This document shows, piece by piece, positions 7,952-16,719 of a stretch of DNA of 33,920 bases. The translations under genes and the position numbers were made by a program. The notes under the pieces were generated by a model. It did no database searches, had not been told where the DNA came from, and worked only from the letters and a program-made list of their open reading frames with translations. This stretch comes from an uncultured Clostridia bacterium. Lineage in GTDB: Bacteria; Bacillota; Clostridia; Oscillospirales; Acutalibacteraceae. The stretch covers positions 1 to 33,920 of the forward strand of contig CALFPM010000086.1 in the NCBI GenBank assembly GCA_937919155.1, read 5' to 3'. The first letter of the stretch is position 1. Each line of letters begins with the position of its first letter.

Positions 7952-10699
7952 TTACTGTCTTGTGCCGCCACAGCACTTCTTATATTTTTTGCCGCTTCCG
8001 CAGGGACAGGGGTCGTTGGGGCCGACCTTTTCTTTCTTTCTGACAGGCTGTTTCTTCACAGTGCCGTCATCCGAACCGCTTGTTGATGTTATTTTTGCCG
8101 CCTGCTCTCGCTTTGTATCTTCTTCGGTCTTGATACGAATGGTCAGAATCTGTCTTGCAGTATCCTCGCGGATTGCTTCAATCATTCCGTCAAACATCTC
8201 GGAGCCTTCGTTTCTGTAAGCAACAACGGGGTCTGTCTGAGCATATGCTCTCAGGCCGATACCTCTGCGGAGATGGTCCATTGCATCAATATGATCCATC
8301 CACTGTCTGTCAACATTGCCGAGGAGGACTCTCTTTTCAAGCTCGCGGATAAGAGGCTCACCGTTTGCTGCAAGTCCGAAAGTAATTTCTCTTTCCGCAT
8401 ATATTTCTTCCGCTCTCTTAAGGAGAAGCATACGGGCATCTTCTTTGTCAAAGCCATCGGCAAAATCATCGTCAGTCAGAAGCCAACCTTTGAATTTCGC
8501 CTTCAGACCTTCAACATTCCAATCTTTTTTGGAAACTGCATCAGGGCAGAAGAAATCAACCGCATCATTGATGCTGCCGTTTATCATCTTTTCAATAATG
8601 GGCTTGAGAGGCTCGCCGTCAAGCACCTGATTTCGCTGTGTATAGATAAGCTCTCTCTGACGGTTCATAACATCGTCATACTGAAGAACGCTCTTTCTGA
8701 TTGCAAAGTTTCTGCCTTCAATCTTCTTCTGTGCACTTTCGATTGAATTTGTGACCATTTTTGCCTCGATGGGCATATCATCGGGAGTCTTGAGGGTGTT
8801 CATAACACTCGTGAGCCTGTCACCGCCGAAAAGTCGCATAAGGTCATCGTCAAGCGAAAGGAAGAAACGGCTTGCGCCCGGGTCGCCCTGACGGCCTGCA
8901 CGGCCTCTGAGCTGGTTATCGATTCGTCTGGATTCGTGGCGCTCCGTGCCGATGATGTAAAGACCGCCTGCTTCTCTTACCTGAGCCGCTTCGGGAGCAA
9001 TCTGATCGTCATATTTCTTTTCAAGTGCAGAATATTCTGCTCTTGCGTTGAGAATTTCTTCGTTATCTGTTTCCGCAAAACCTGTTGCCTCTGCAATAAG
9101 CTCCTCAGTGTAACCCTTTTTGCGGAGTTCGGATTTTGCAAGATATTCGGAGTTACCGCCAAGCTTGATGTCGGTACCACGACCTGCCATATTTGTTGCG
9201 ATTGTTACGGCATAAGGCTTACCTGCCTGAGCAACAATTTCCGCTTCCTTTTCGTGGTGCTTTGCGTTGAGGACTTCATGCTTGATGCCCTTGCGCTTGA
9301 GAAGTGCGCTGAGATATTCCGACTTTTCGATGGAAACAGTACCTACAAGCACAGGCTGACCCTTTGCATGGCACTCCTCGATAACACCGATAACAGCATC
9401 ATACTTTGCCTTTTCGGTTTTATAAACCACATCGGACATATCCTGCCTTATCATAGGCTTGTTGGTGGGAATTTCAATAACATCAAGGTTATAAATCTGA
9501 GCAAATTCGGTTTCTTCCGTCATTGCCGTACCTGTCATACCCGAAAGCTTTTTATAAAGACGGAAATAGTTCTGGAAAGTGATTGTGGCAAGCGTTTTGC
9601 TCTCGTGCTCAACATTAACATTTTCCTTGGCTTCAATTGCCTGATGCAGACCTTCGTTGTAGCGTCTGCCCATCATAATACGGCCCGTGAACTCATCAAC
9701 AATAAGCACCTGATTATCTTTTACAACATAGTCAACATCATTGCGCATAACGCCGTTTGCCTTGATTGCCTGATTGATGTGGTGGAGAAGAGTCATGTTC
9801 TCGGGGTCCATAAGGTTTTCAACATTGAAAGCGGACTCAGCCTTGGCAACACCGCTCTTTGTGAGAGTTGCAGTTCTTGCTTTTTCGTCAACAACATAAT
9901 CGCAGGTATCGTCAACAAGATCTTCAATGTTTTCTTTGGAATTGACTTCCTTGATTTTCACGCATCTGAGTGACTTTGCAAAGCGGTCTGCGGTTTTGTA
10001 AAGGTCGGTTGACTTTTCGCCGCGTCCCGAAATGATGAGGGGAGTTCTCGCCTCGTCGATAAGAATGGAGTCAACCTCGTCAACAATTGCAAAGCTGTGA
10101 CCTCTCTGCACCTTGTGTTCCTTATAAACAACCATATTGTCACGGAGATAGTCGAAGCCCATTTCATTGTTTGTACCGTAAGTAATGTCTGCGGCATAGG
10201 CTTCTTTTCTCTCGGGATTTTCTTTTTCATGGATAATAAGACCAACCGTGAGACCCATAAAACGGTAAACCTTGCCCATCCACTCGCTGTCACGGCGTGC
10301 AAGATAATCGTTGACCGTAACGATATGAACGCCTTCACCCGTGAGCGCATTAAGATAAGCAGGCAGGGTTGCAACAAGAGTTTTACCTTCACCTGTTCTC
10401 ATTTCGGCAATTCTGCCCTGATGGAGAATGATTCCGCCGATAATCTGCACGGGGAAGTGCTTGAGTCCGATTACTCGCCACGATGCTTCACGGCAAGCGG
10501 CAAATGCCTCGGGAAGAATATCGTCAAGAGTTTCACCGTTTGCAAGACGCTGCTTGAATTCAGGCGTTTTAGCCTGCAGCTGCTCATCGGTAAGCTTTGA
10601 GAATTCATCCTCAAGCTTAAGGACTTTATCGCAAAGGGGGCGGATACGCTTTATTTCCTTTGTTGAATAGTCACCGAACAATTTAGTTAAAAAACCCAT
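7952..10699 (-). CDS. secA: Preprotein translocase ATPase SecA
   Basis: The 915-residue motor that drives secreted proteins through SecYEG. Visible features: Walker [16 protein letters not shown]-like [16 protein letters not shown], the helicase motif [14 protein letters not shown], the [13 protein letters not shown] arginine-finger motif, and a C-terminal zinc tail [15 protein letters not shown] that binds SecB/ribosomes in relatives. The length is normal. The frame could begin at GTG 10708, but that codon overlaps the ribosome binding site (GAGG), which lies 8 bases before ATG 10699, giving the usual start MGFLTKLFG. It is divergent from the dCMP deaminase gene and followed at 17 bases by the GPH transporter. 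Confidence 0.97.
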   Translation of the reverse strand: MGFLTKLFGDYSTKEIKRIRPLCDKVLKLEDEFSKLTDEQLQAKTPEFKQRLANGETLDDILPEAFAACREASWRVIGLKHFPVQIIGGIILHQGRIAEMRTGEGKTLVATLPAYLNALTGEGVHIVTVNDYLARRDSEWMGKVYRFMGLTVGLIIHEKENPERKEAYAADITYGTNNEMGFDYLRDNMVVYKEHKVQRGHSFAIVDEVDSILIDEARTPLIISGRGEKSTDLYKTADRFAKSLRCVKIKEVNSKENIEDLVDDTCDYVVDEKARTATLTKSGVAKAESAFNVENLMDPENMTLLHHINQAIKANGVMRNDVDYVVKDNQVLIVDEFTGRIMMGRRYNEGLHQAIEAKENVNVEHESKTLATITFQNYFRLYKKLSGMTGTAMTEETEFAQIYNLDVIEIPTNKPMIRQDMSDVVYKTEKAKYDAVIGVIEECHAKGQPVLVGTVSIEKSEYLSALLKRKGIKHEVLNAKHHEKEAEIVAQAGKPYAVTIATNMAGRGTDIKLGGNSEYLAKSELRKKGYTEELIAEATGFAETDNEEILNARAEYSALEKKYDDQIAPEAAQVREAGGLYIIGTERHESRRIDNQLRGRAGRQGDPGASRFFLSLDDDLMRLFGGDRLTSVMNTLKTPDDMPIEAKMVTNSIESAQKKIEGRNFAIRKSVLQYDDVMNRQRELIYTQRNQVLDGEPLKPIIEKMINGSINDAVDFFCPDAVSKKDWNVEGLKAKFKGWLLTDDDFADGFDKEDARMLLLKRAEEIYAEREITFGLAANGEPLIRELEKRVLLGNVDRQWMDHIDAMDHLRRGIGLRAYAQTDPVVAYRNEGSEMFDGMIEAIREDTARQILTIRIKTEEDTKREQAAKITSTSGSDDGTVKKQPVRKKEKVGPNDPCPCGSGKKYKKCCGGTRQ

Positions 10700-10730
10700 T
10701 TTGACCACCTCGGAGGTAAATAATTTTGAT

Positions 10731-10759
10731 ATTGTAAAATTTTTCTTTTTATGTTAAAA
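10731..10759. promoter_or_regulatory. Divergent promoter region, secA / dCMP deaminase
   Basis: The AT-rich 94-base gap offers TTAACA (10757-10752) with TACAAT (10736-10731) at a short 15-base spacing on -, and TTGTAA (10732-10737) with TTAAAA (10754-10759) at 16 bases on +. The two overlap almost completely, so the genes would compete for polymerase. Both are weak matches. Confidence 0.35.
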
Positions 10760-10793
10760 TTCTCACAGATAATAAAAAAGGAGTGTCCGCAAT

Positions 10794-11291
10794 ATGCCGA
10801 AGAGAACCGACTATATTTCATGGGACGAATATTTTATGGGAATTGCCCTTCTTTCTGCCCGCAGAAGCAAGGACCCCAGCACTCAGGTTGGCGCCTGCAT
10901 AGTAAACAGCCGCAACAAGATTATGTCCGTTGGATACAACGGCTTCCCTCAGGGATGCAACGATGACGATTTCCCTTGGGAGCGCTCAGGCGATGAATAC
11001 GAAACAAAATATCCTTATGTTTGCCACGCAGAGCTCAACGCCATTCTCAACAGCGGCGGTGCAAGCCTTGAGGGCTGCAAAATCTATGTTGCCCTTTTCC
11101 CCTGCAACGAGTGCGCAAAGGCAATCATTCAGTGCGGAATAAAAGAAGTTTTCTATCTTTCCGATAAATACGCCGAAACTGTGGGAGTCCGCGCATCAAA
11201 GAGAATGTTTGACAGCGCAGGAGTGAAATACACTCAGCTCAATCCTCAGAAGGATGAATTGCTGATTGATTTCAGAAAAGAAAATATCTGA
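10794..11291 (+). CDS. dCMP deaminase
   Basis: A 165-residue zinc deaminase that converts dCMP to dUMP, feeding thymidylate synthesis. The zinc site is complete: CHAELNAI (His ligand plus the catalytic Glu) near residue 77 and PCNECAK (two Cys ligands) near residue 103. The QVGACIV strand and the loop GYNGFPQGCNDDDFPW are typical of deoxycytidylate deaminases, as opposed to tRNA or cytidine deaminases. AAGGAG lies about 11 bases before the ATG. The same family includes ComEB proteins of Firmicutes, but nothing nearby suggests competence. It forms a single-gene unit with its own terminator. Confidence 0.92.
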   Translation: MPKRTDYISWDEYFMGIALLSARRSKDPSTQVGACIVNSRNKIMSVGYNGFPQGCNDDDFPWERSGDEYETKYPYVCHAELNAILNSGGASLEGCKIYVALFPCNECAKAIIQCGIKEVFYLSDKYAETVGVRASKRMFDSAGVKYTQLNPQKDELLIDFRKENI

Positions 11292-11295
11292 TTTT

Positions 11296-11332
11296 CAGGG
11301 ACAGTCGTCAAGGCTGTCCCTGCTCTGTTTTT
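11296..11332 (+). terminator. Terminator after dCMP deaminase
   Basis: CAGGGACAG (11296-11304) pairs with CTGTCCCTG (11314-11322) across a 9-base loop, followed by CTCTGTTTTT. Confidence 0.75.
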
Positions 11333-12626
11333 AATAAGTATAAACAACGCTTCCTGCTGTTTTTCCGTCAGCGGTGAGAGCGCGTACGCTCATAACGCTT
11401 GAGCCGTCAAGCCACACAAATCCCGCACTTTCGCTGAAGAGCATAGGCTCTGCATAGGTTACGGGCTCTGCCGAGCCGTCAACGGTGCAATAGGTAACGC
11501 TCTGCACGGGTGTACCGTTTGCGTTAAGCTCACCGTATGAGGCAAAGACAGCCTTTGTGCCCTCTGCATTAACGGAAAAAACATCTGCATTTTCAATATT
11601 GATGTCTTTGAGAGTCTTTGATGCGCCTGTCAGCAGGTCAATCATCACAAGGCTCTTTTTATTTACAAGGTATTTTCCGCACTGGAGATAATCCGTCTGC
11701 CAATTGCCCTCAAACTGAGTGAGCACATTTTCCGCGTCACCTGTTTTGAGAATGTTTGCAAAACCGCCGTCATTTTTCTTGAGATAATGCATACCGTTGC
11801 CGTCATTGACAAACCAGACACCCAGAATATCCTTGACTGCAATCTTGGGTTTATATGCATTTGAAAGCACCATCACATCGGCGCGCAGACCTTTATCCGC
11901 CTCATTATAGTATCTTGAAGAGAGGAAATAATTTGCACCGCCAAGATTCTTCACAAAATCATCGGTCAGCAGAGTCCAGTCCTGACGGAAAGTGCCGTTG
12001 CTGTCAATAAGTCTTGTGTGGTTGGAAACATATGTTGACACCTTGCCGCTTGCAAGGTCAAAATTATAAATCTCGGAATAAAGCTTTTCTGCCTTGTTGA
12101 AATTATTCTTGTCAAAGTCTGCAATGAGAAGATATCCGTTGCCGTAGCCTGCAGGTTTTGCGGTGAGCTTGACAAAAGCATAAGCATAAACCTCAACATC
12201 CTTGCTCATATCCGATGTGAAAACACCGTAGCCGCAAGCCTTGCCGTCTTTTTCAATATAATTTACCGTTACGGGAATTGTTTCGCGGCTTGCCTTGAGA
12301 TTTGCCTTGACCTGCTTTACGGCAAGATTGCTTGCAACCATCTGACCGCCTGCATATTCAAAGAATTTCACGCTGCCGCTAAGGTCTGCGGTGTAATAAA
12401 TATTATCAAAATCAGTGGGCAGGAAAATCTCGCCGTTTGCACCTTTGACCGAAAGGGCGGTGCTTGTTGAATAAGCACTCTGCTCAAACGAAAACTCAAC
12501 GGGTTCGGGATTCTCTATTTCAGGTGCATCTCCGCCGTTTTTGGTTGAAACAAAGAAAACTACGCCTGAAACGACCATTACAACCGCCATCACGGCGCAA
12601 AGAATTTTTATAACTTTCTCGTTCAT
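11331..12626 (-). CDS. Membrane-anchored extracellular protein of unknown function
   Basis: A 431-residue protein not recognised as any named family. Residues 1-26 form one hydrophobic anchor (KILCAVMAVVMVVSGVVFFV) after a short Lys-containing start, so the rest should lie outside the cell. The body is rich in short beta-strand-like segments with repeated phrases such as YLLIADFDKNN, DILGVWFVNDGN, LVMIDLLTGASKTL and EGTKAVFASYGE, which resemble the blades of a beta-propeller or a TolB/YvrE-like fold; this is an impression, not a match. Its ATG follows the exoA stop by 12 bases with AAAGGAGA as ribosome binding site, so it is co-transcribed with exoA. The 3' end faces the dCMP deaminase gene. 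Confidence 0.75.
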   Translation of the reverse strand: MNEKVIKILCAVMAVVMVVSGVVFFVSTKNGGDAPEIENPEPVEFSFEQSAYSTSTALSVKGANGEIFLPTDFDNIYYTADLSGSVKFFEYAGGQMVASNLAVKQVKANLKASRETIPVTVNYIEKDGKACGYGVFTSDMSKDVEVYAYAFVKLTAKPAGYGNGYLLIADFDKNNFNKAEKLYSEIYNFDLASGKVSTYVSNHTRLIDSNGTFRQDWTLLTDDFVKNLGGANYFLSSRYYNEADKGLRADVMVLSNAYKPKIAVKDILGVWFVNDGNGMHYLKKNDGGFANILKTGDAENVLTQFEGNWQTDYLQCGKYLVNKKSLVMIDLLTGASKTLKDINIENADVFSVNAEGTKAVFASYGELNANGTPVQSVTYCTVDGSAEPVTYAEPMLFSESAGFVWLDGSSVMSVRALTADGKTAGSVVYTY

Positions 12627-12638
12627 TTTTATTCTCCT

Positions 12639-13403
12639 TTACAGTTCAATTTCCAGCTCAACGGGGCAATGGTCGGAGCCGAAGATTTCATTATGGATTT
12701 TCGCATTCTTCATATTCTCTTTCAGTTTTTCGGAAACAATAAAGTAGTCGATTCTCCATCCCGCGTTCTTTGCCCTTGCGGAAAAGCGGTATGACCACCA
12801 GCTGTATGCCCCCTCAAGGTCGGGATAAAAATAACGGAAGGAATCCACAAAACCGCTTTCAAGCATTTCTCCGAATTTGCCTCTTTCTTCATCGGTGAAT
12901 CCGGGGTTGCGGCGGTTTGACTTGGGGTTCTTCAGGTCAATTTCCTTGTGGGCAACATTAAGGTCGCCGCAGAAAATGACGGGTTTTTTCGCGTCAAGGG
13001 CGCATATATATTCTCTGAAAGCGTTTTCCCAATCCATTCGGTAATCAAGGCGCACAAGTCCGTCCCTTGCATTGGGAACATAAACGGTTATGAAATAGTA
13101 ATTTTCAAATTCAAGGGTGATTACCCTGCCCTCGGTGTCATGCTCGGGAATGCCGATTCCGTAAGCCACGGAAAGAGGCTCTTCTTTTGTGAAAACCGCG
13201 GTGCCCGAATAACCTTTTTTCTCCGCATAGTTCCAGAACTGACGGTATCCGTCAAGAACAAGCTCCGCCTGCCCCTCCTGCATCTTGGTTTCCTGCAGGC
13301 AGAAGATATCCGCATCCAGCGCCCTGAAGCTTTCGTAAAAGTCCTTCTGAAGGCAAGCTCTGATTCCGTTAACATTCCAGGAGATAAATTTCTTAACCGC
13401 CAT
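12639..13403 (-). CDS. exoA: Exodeoxyribonuclease III
   Basis: A 254-residue AP endonuclease/3'-5' exonuclease of base-excision repair. All family motifs are present: SWNVNGIRA, LQETKMQ (metal-binding Glu), GYSGTAVF, FCGDLNVAHKEID (Asp/Asn catalytic pair), GWRIDYF, and SDHCPVELEI with the final Asp-His. The open frame extends to 13508, but the extension is AT-rich noncoding sequence. GGAGG lies 10 bases before ATG 13403, and the residues MAVKKFISWNVNG match the family N-terminus. The promoter is at 13434-13462. The downstream anchored protein is in the same operon. Confidence 0.95.
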   Translation of the reverse strand: MAVKKFISWNVNGIRACLQKDFYESFRALDADIFCLQETKMQEGQAELVLDGYRQFWNYAEKKGYSGTAVFTKEEPLSVAYGIGIPEHDTEGRVITLEFENYYFITVYVPNARDGLVRLDYRMDWENAFREYICALDAKKPVIFCGDLNVAHKEIDLKNPKSNRRNPGFTDEERGKFGEMLESGFVDSFRYFYPDLEGAYSWWSYRFSARAKNAGWRIDYFIVSEKLKENMKNAKIHNEIFGSDHCPVELEIEL

Positions 13404-13422
13404 AACGCACAGTCCTCCATTA

Positions 13423-13439
13423 TATAATAAGTTATTATA
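13423..13439. promoter_or_regulatory. Perfect AT palindrome over the exoA -10 and start site
   Basis: TATAATAA-G-TTATTATA: 8-base arms around one base, covering the -10 and the expected start point. This is an operator-like position, but AT-rich palindromes arise easily in promoters. Confidence 0.35.
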
Positions 13440-13462
13440 ACATAAAAAATTAACTCTGTCAC
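13434..13462 (-). promoter_or_regulatory. exoA promoter
   Basis: On the minus strand GTGACA (13462-13457), 17 bases, TATAAT (13439-13434). A second TATAAT at 13424-13419 abuts the GGAGG and would start transcription past it, so it is not used for exoA. Confidence 0.6.
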
Positions 13463-13538
13463 CTATAAATATTAATAATATGTAAATATTCATAAATTCC
13501 GCGGTCATTTTTTGGCATTGTGATTTTCACATTCACCC

Positions 13539-13573
13539 TTGACAAATCCGCCGTTATGAGTTATTTTTATAAT
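13539..13573 (+). promoter_or_regulatory. Probable promoter of the lipoprotein gene
   Basis: Consensus TTGACA (13539-13544). At 17 bases the -10 would be TATTTT (13562-13567); the better TATAAT (13568-13573) is 23 bases away. The -10 is therefore uncertain. Confidence 0.4.
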
Positions 13574-13626
13574 AAGAAATGTGCGGTTTGCACACAAAAC
13601 AAAACATATTTTCAGGAGGAAAAACC

Positions 13627-14505
13627 ATGAAAAAGCTTCTCGCAATTCTCCTCGCAGCAGCAATGCTTTTTGCACTTGCAGCTTGCGGTGACAAGACAAC
13701 AGGCGACACAACAACCACAACAGCAGCAGAAGAAATCACAGACGCTCCCGTTGAGGAATCAACAGACGCTCCCGTTGAAGAATCTTCAGCAGCAGACACA
13801 TCAGACGCTTCAGAGGCTCCCTCAGAAGAAGAAACATCAGCAGAAGAAACATCAGCTCCCGCAGCAGATGCTGAAATGACAAAGGCTGATTTCGTTGCTT
13901 TCCTTAATGCTGAAACAGCTAAGGCAGCAAAGGGCTCCTACAAGTTCAACAGAAACTGCTCCTATGTTAACCCCATCGATGTTGGTAACATGACAAACGC
14001 TCTTAACAGCGTTATCAAGATGGTTGACGAAAACTCAGACCTCAGCTCAGTTGTAGGCGGTTTCCTCGGAATCGGCACAAAGACAGGCACATTCCCCAAG
14101 GACACTCCCGATGACGACTATCAGATCAAGGCTACAAAGCTCACAGAAGCTGACCTTGCAAACTTCAGCGTTGCTGACGGCGTTTACAGCTTCACACTCG
14201 CTAATGCTTCTAACCCCAAGAAGACAAACGCAACTCCCTTCTCAAGATTCACAAACGACTTCATCACACACGAAGAAGTTGATGCAGGCATCAAGGACGC
14301 AGCAGGCAGCCTTATCACTCTTAACAACACAGACGTTGACTACACAAACGTAAAGGTTTCCGTTAAGGTTGTTGACGGCAAGATTGCTGAAATCAATTAT
14401 CAGTATAATTTCGCTGCAACTCTTGAACTCAAGATCTTGGTTGGTAAAGTTAACGGCGCAGGCTCAGCCAAGACAACAGGCGAATTTACAAACATCAAGT
14501 ATTAA
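13627..14505 (+). CDS. Lipoprotein with acidic Thr/Ser/Glu linker, unknown function
   Basis: A 292-residue lipoprotein. The signal peptide MKKLLAILLAAAMLFALAAC ends in a lipobox (LAAC), so Cys20 would be lipid-anchored. Residues 21-80 are a low-complexity linker rich in Thr, Ser, Glu and Ala, with a tandem octapeptide TDAPVEES, typical of a spacer across the wall. The globular part (about 83-292) begins DFVAFLNAETAKAAKGSY and contains NATPFSRFTNDFITHEE. Similar stand-alone lipoproteins occur in Ruminococcaceae, but I know of no function. AGGAGG at 13614-13619 selects ATG 13627 over the upstream start at 13579. The codons are strongly biased (AAG, AAC, ACA), suggesting high expression. Confidence 0.82.
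   Translation: MKKLLAILLAAAMLFALAACGDKTTGDTTTTTAAEEITDAPVEESTDAPVEESSAADTSDASEAPSEEETSAEETSAPAADAEMTKADFVAFLNAETAKAAKGSYKFNRNCSYVNPIDVGNMTNALNSVIKMVDENSDLSSVVGGFLGIGTKTGTFPKDTPDDDYQIKATKLTEADLANFSVADGVYSFTLANASNPKKTNATPFSRFTNDFITHEEVDAGIKDAAGSLITLNNTDVDYTNVKVSVKVVDGKIAEINYQYNFAATLELKILVGKVNGAGSAKTTGEFTNIKY
13741..13788 (+). repeat. Two 24-bp tandem units in the lipoprotein linker
   Basis: GACGCTCCCGTTGA is repeated at a 24-base spacing within a unit that encodes the octapeptide TDAPVEES twice. The copies differ at three positions. Confidence 0.8.
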
Positions 14506-14518
14506 TTATTAAAGCGAA

Positions 14519-14550
14519 AGCCTCCGCATCGCAAGATGCAGAGGCTTTTT
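14519..14550. terminator. Terminator between convergent lipoprotein genes
   Basis: AGCCTC-C-GCATC pairs with GATGC-A-GAGGCT around a GCAA tetraloop and is followed by TTTTT on +. On - it is followed by TTTCGCTTT, so it may work both ways. Confidence 0.9.
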
Positions 14551-14554
14551 GTTT

Positions 14555-14800
14555 TTATGCAATTGTGGTCAGCGAAGTGTCTGATGTTGAAAGATTGCCG
14601 TCCGACATATCCGACATATCATTCGTAACCATATTTTCAAAATCCGTTGCAGCTTCGGTCATCATATCCTCAATGGTTGTGAGGATGGGGTCATTGTGGG
14701 CAGGGTCGGTAACCTTGCCGTCCTCTGTGCCGCCGCAAGCAGCAAAAACCACGGAAATGAAAAGCACAGCGGCAACAACCGCAAATGAAATTTTCTTCAT
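14555..14800 (-). CDS. Small lipoprotein of unknown function
   Basis: An 81-residue protein: a signal peptide with lipobox VFAAC near residue 22, followed by a short acidic tail rich in Met, Asp, Ser and Thr (DMSDMSDGNLSTSDTSLTT). There is no recognisable domain. The ATG at 14800 is chosen over 14821 because AAAGGAGC lies 7 bases ahead and the Lys-rich signal starts there. That ribosome binding site forms the 3' arm of a strong hairpin (14808-14861), described separately. The gene lies after the GH127 gene on the same strand and converges with the larger lipoprotein. Confidence 0.72.
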   Translation of the reverse strand: MKKISFAVVAAVLFISVVFAACGGTEDGKVTDPAHNDPILTTIEDMMTEAATDFENMVTNDMSDMSDGNLSTSDTSLTTIA

Positions 14801-14807
14801 AAAAATT

Positions 14808-14861
14808 GCTCCTTTACGCAAAATAATTTTCCGTTTGGAATTATTTTAGCCGTAAAGGAGC
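14808..14861 (-). terminator. Terminator hairpin of the gltX-GH127 operon that also contains the next gene's ribosome binding site
   Basis: Outer stem 11 bp (14808-14818 with 14851-14861), inner stem 9 bp (14820-14828 with 14839-14847), perfect in both parts. On - the hairpin is followed by AATTTTT and then the ATG at 14800; on + it is followed by TTTTT. The minus-strand 3' arm is CGTAAAGGAGC and holds the AAAGGAG ribosome binding site of the small lipoprotein. Confidence 0.85.
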
Positions 14862-14872
14862 TTTTTATTCAA
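14843..14872 (-). promoter_or_regulatory. Possible internal promoter of the small lipoprotein
   Basis: On the minus strand TTGAAT (14872-14867), 18 bases, TAAAAT (14848-14843), giving a start near 14836, inside the hairpin loop. RNA from here lacks the 5' arm, so the ribosome binding site would be free. Confidence 0.4.
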
Positions 14873-14877
14873 ATTTT

Positions 14878-16704
14878 TTATTTTATTCTGAGCCAAACAA
14901 GCATATCGCTTGCGCCTCTGTTTGCAAATGCAAAATAGGGAATCAGCTTTATTCTTCGGCTGATGCCGTCATTACGGTATCTGCGGTAAAGAGCATCAAA
15001 AGCTGCATCCTCAAAGCCGTCCGCCTCAACGGTATATGCCTGCATTTCTTCATTAAAAGAAATTTCTGCATTAAGATTTTCGCTGATACTCAGGTTGTTG
15101 AGGGACACGCCGTTGTCGATTTTCTCCGCACAGTAAACCAAAGGTCCTCTGCAAAGGGCAACTCTGCCGATATCCGCTTCAACTGCGGGATTTGCGGAAA
15201 CCAGACGGCATTCCATTGCAAAATCAAGGTTAATTTCTGTTTCGTCATCCTTGATTTCAATGTATGCATAACCTTTTTCCGTTTTGAATGCGCCGTTCAC
15301 CGTGCAGTTTTCTGCCCAGCCGGGAATTCTGACGGCAAGAGTTTTGCCTGCCATGCCCTTAACAGTCAGCTTAACCGCGCCGTTATTGGGGTATTCCGTG
15401 TTCTGAGTGATTTTTATACCGTCAAAATCTGCCTCTGACTCAAAATAATGATGAACAAAAACAGTATCATCATTATATGTATAGAGAAAATCTCCGATTG
15501 ACGCAACCATTCGGGCGATGTTGGGAGGGCAGCAGGAGCAGTCAAAAACCTCAAGGCGCTGCACCGTATCAAAAGAGCTGCCTTTATACTGATAATATTC
15601 CCTGTTTTTGCGGTTTCTCTCGGCGTTGATTTCCAGAGGATTAACATAGAAAAACGCATTTCCTTTGAGCGAAACACCCGCAAGCGCACAGTTATAGATT
15701 GCGGTTTCCGCCACATCTGCATAAAGCGAATCAGGGTCAAGCAGACTCATTCTTCTTGCAAAAAGGGCAAGTCCGATTGAGGCGCAGGTCTCCGAATATG
15801 CCATATCATTGGGCAGGTCGTAATCCTCTGTGAAGCGTTCGCCGTAATGGGTGGAGCCTATGCCGCCGGTAACATACATCTGCTTTTCCGCGATGCTGAG
15901 AAACAGTTTTCTGCAGGCATCGAAAAGAGATTTATCGTTCATACGCAGGGCAAGGTCTGCCATTGCACAGTAAAGATAGGTCGCTCTTACGCTGTGACCC
16001 GTTGCCCTCTCCTGCTCGCGGACAGGCTTGTGGGTCTGGTCATAGGAGTGGCTTATATAGTAAGGACTTTCTTCGTCCTTTTCGGATGTGCCTCTTGTTT
16101 CAACAAAGTGGCTGCTCATCCTGAGGTATTTCTCGTTTCCCGTCAAATCATAAAGCTTAACAAGAGCAAGCTCGATTTCCTCGTGACCGGGGGTGCTGAA
16201 ATCCGCGGAATCATCGATGATGAACACCTTTTCGATGTGATCCATATAATCGCACATCAGACGGAGAAATTTATCCTTGCCCGTGGCATTATAATATGCA
16301 ATTGCCGCTTCCGTAAGGTGACCCGCGCAATAAAGCTCGTGTGCCATACGGTTAACAAAGCGGTTATCCGGCTCGCAAACGGTGAAATAAATGTTGAAAT
16401 ATCCGTTCTCGTCACGGTTCTTTTCAATCAGGTCAACAACGCCGTCAACCACAGCTTCCAGCTCTTTGTCCGGGCACTGATGAATGGTGTAAGCAACAGC
16501 CTCCATCCATTTTGCTACATCCGAATCCCAGAAAATATGGGGTTGCTTGGGGTCGCCGTCTTTCCACTCAAATTTAAAGGCATCAAATCTGCCTGTGTCG
16601 CTGAAGCGGTCATAAACCATAGGAATTGTTGCGGATTTGTTGATATCAAAACGCTTTTTCCAGAAACCGCCCAGGTTAATTTTATCAAACGAAACTGCTT
16701 TCAT
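14878..16704 (-). CDS. Glycoside hydrolase family 127, beta-L-arabinofuranosidase type
   Basis: A 608-residue enzyme of the GH127 (DUF1680) family, which removes beta-L-arabinofuranose from plant hydroxyproline-rich glycoproteins or oligosaccharides. Family blocks in order: HELYCAGHLTEAA near residue 141, STPGHEEIELALVKLYDLTG near 191, GHSVRATYLYCAMAD, TGGIGSTHYGERFTEDYDLP with the catalytic-site Glu, and CSCCPPNIARM near 412, where the Cys residues bind zinc and one acts as nucleophile in the family. The length is typical and there is no signal peptide, so it acts inside the cell on imported sugars. It ends the operon gltX-glnS-membrane protein-GH127, 15 bases after the previous gene, with GAGGTG as ribosome binding site. 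The exact substrate is not provable here. Confidence 0.9.
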   Translation of the reverse strand: MKAVSFDKINLGGFWKKRFDINKSATIPMVYDRFSDTGRFDAFKFEWKDGDPKQPHIFWDSDVAKWMEAVAYTIHQCPDKELEAVVDGVVDLIEKNRDENGYFNIYFTVCEPDNRFVNRMAHELYCAGHLTEAAIAYYNATGKDKFLRLMCDYMDHIEKVFIIDDSADFSTPGHEEIELALVKLYDLTGNEKYLRMSSHFVETRGTSEKDEESPYYISHSYDQTHKPVREQERATGHSVRATYLYCAMADLALRMNDKSLFDACRKLFLSIAEKQMYVTGGIGSTHYGERFTEDYDLPNDMAYSETCASIGLALFARRMSLLDPDSLYADVAETAIYNCALAGVSLKGNAFFYVNPLEINAERNRKNREYYQYKGSSFDTVQRLEVFDCSCCPPNIARMVASIGDFLYTYNDDTVFVHHYFESEADFDGIKITQNTEYPNNGAVKLTVKGMAGKTLAVRIPGWAENCTVNGAFKTEKGYAYIEIKDDETEINLDFAMECRLVSANPAVEADIGRVALCRGPLVYCAEKIDNGVSLNNLSISENLNAEISFNEEMQAYTVEADGFEDAAFDALYRRYRNDGISRRIKLIPYFAFANRGASDMLVWLRIK

Positions 16705-16719
16705 AAAAGCACCTCTTTA

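Noticed and set aside
8936..9973. 345-codon open frame on + strand
   Set aside because: It is antisense to the conserved helicase core of secA, is full of Cys/Phe/Asn runs typical of reverse-frame shadows, and has no ribosome binding site.
13741..13788. 24-bp tandem repeat as a mobile or regulatory repeat
   Set aside because: It lies in frame in a low-complexity lipoprotein linker and encodes the octapeptide TDAPVEES twice.
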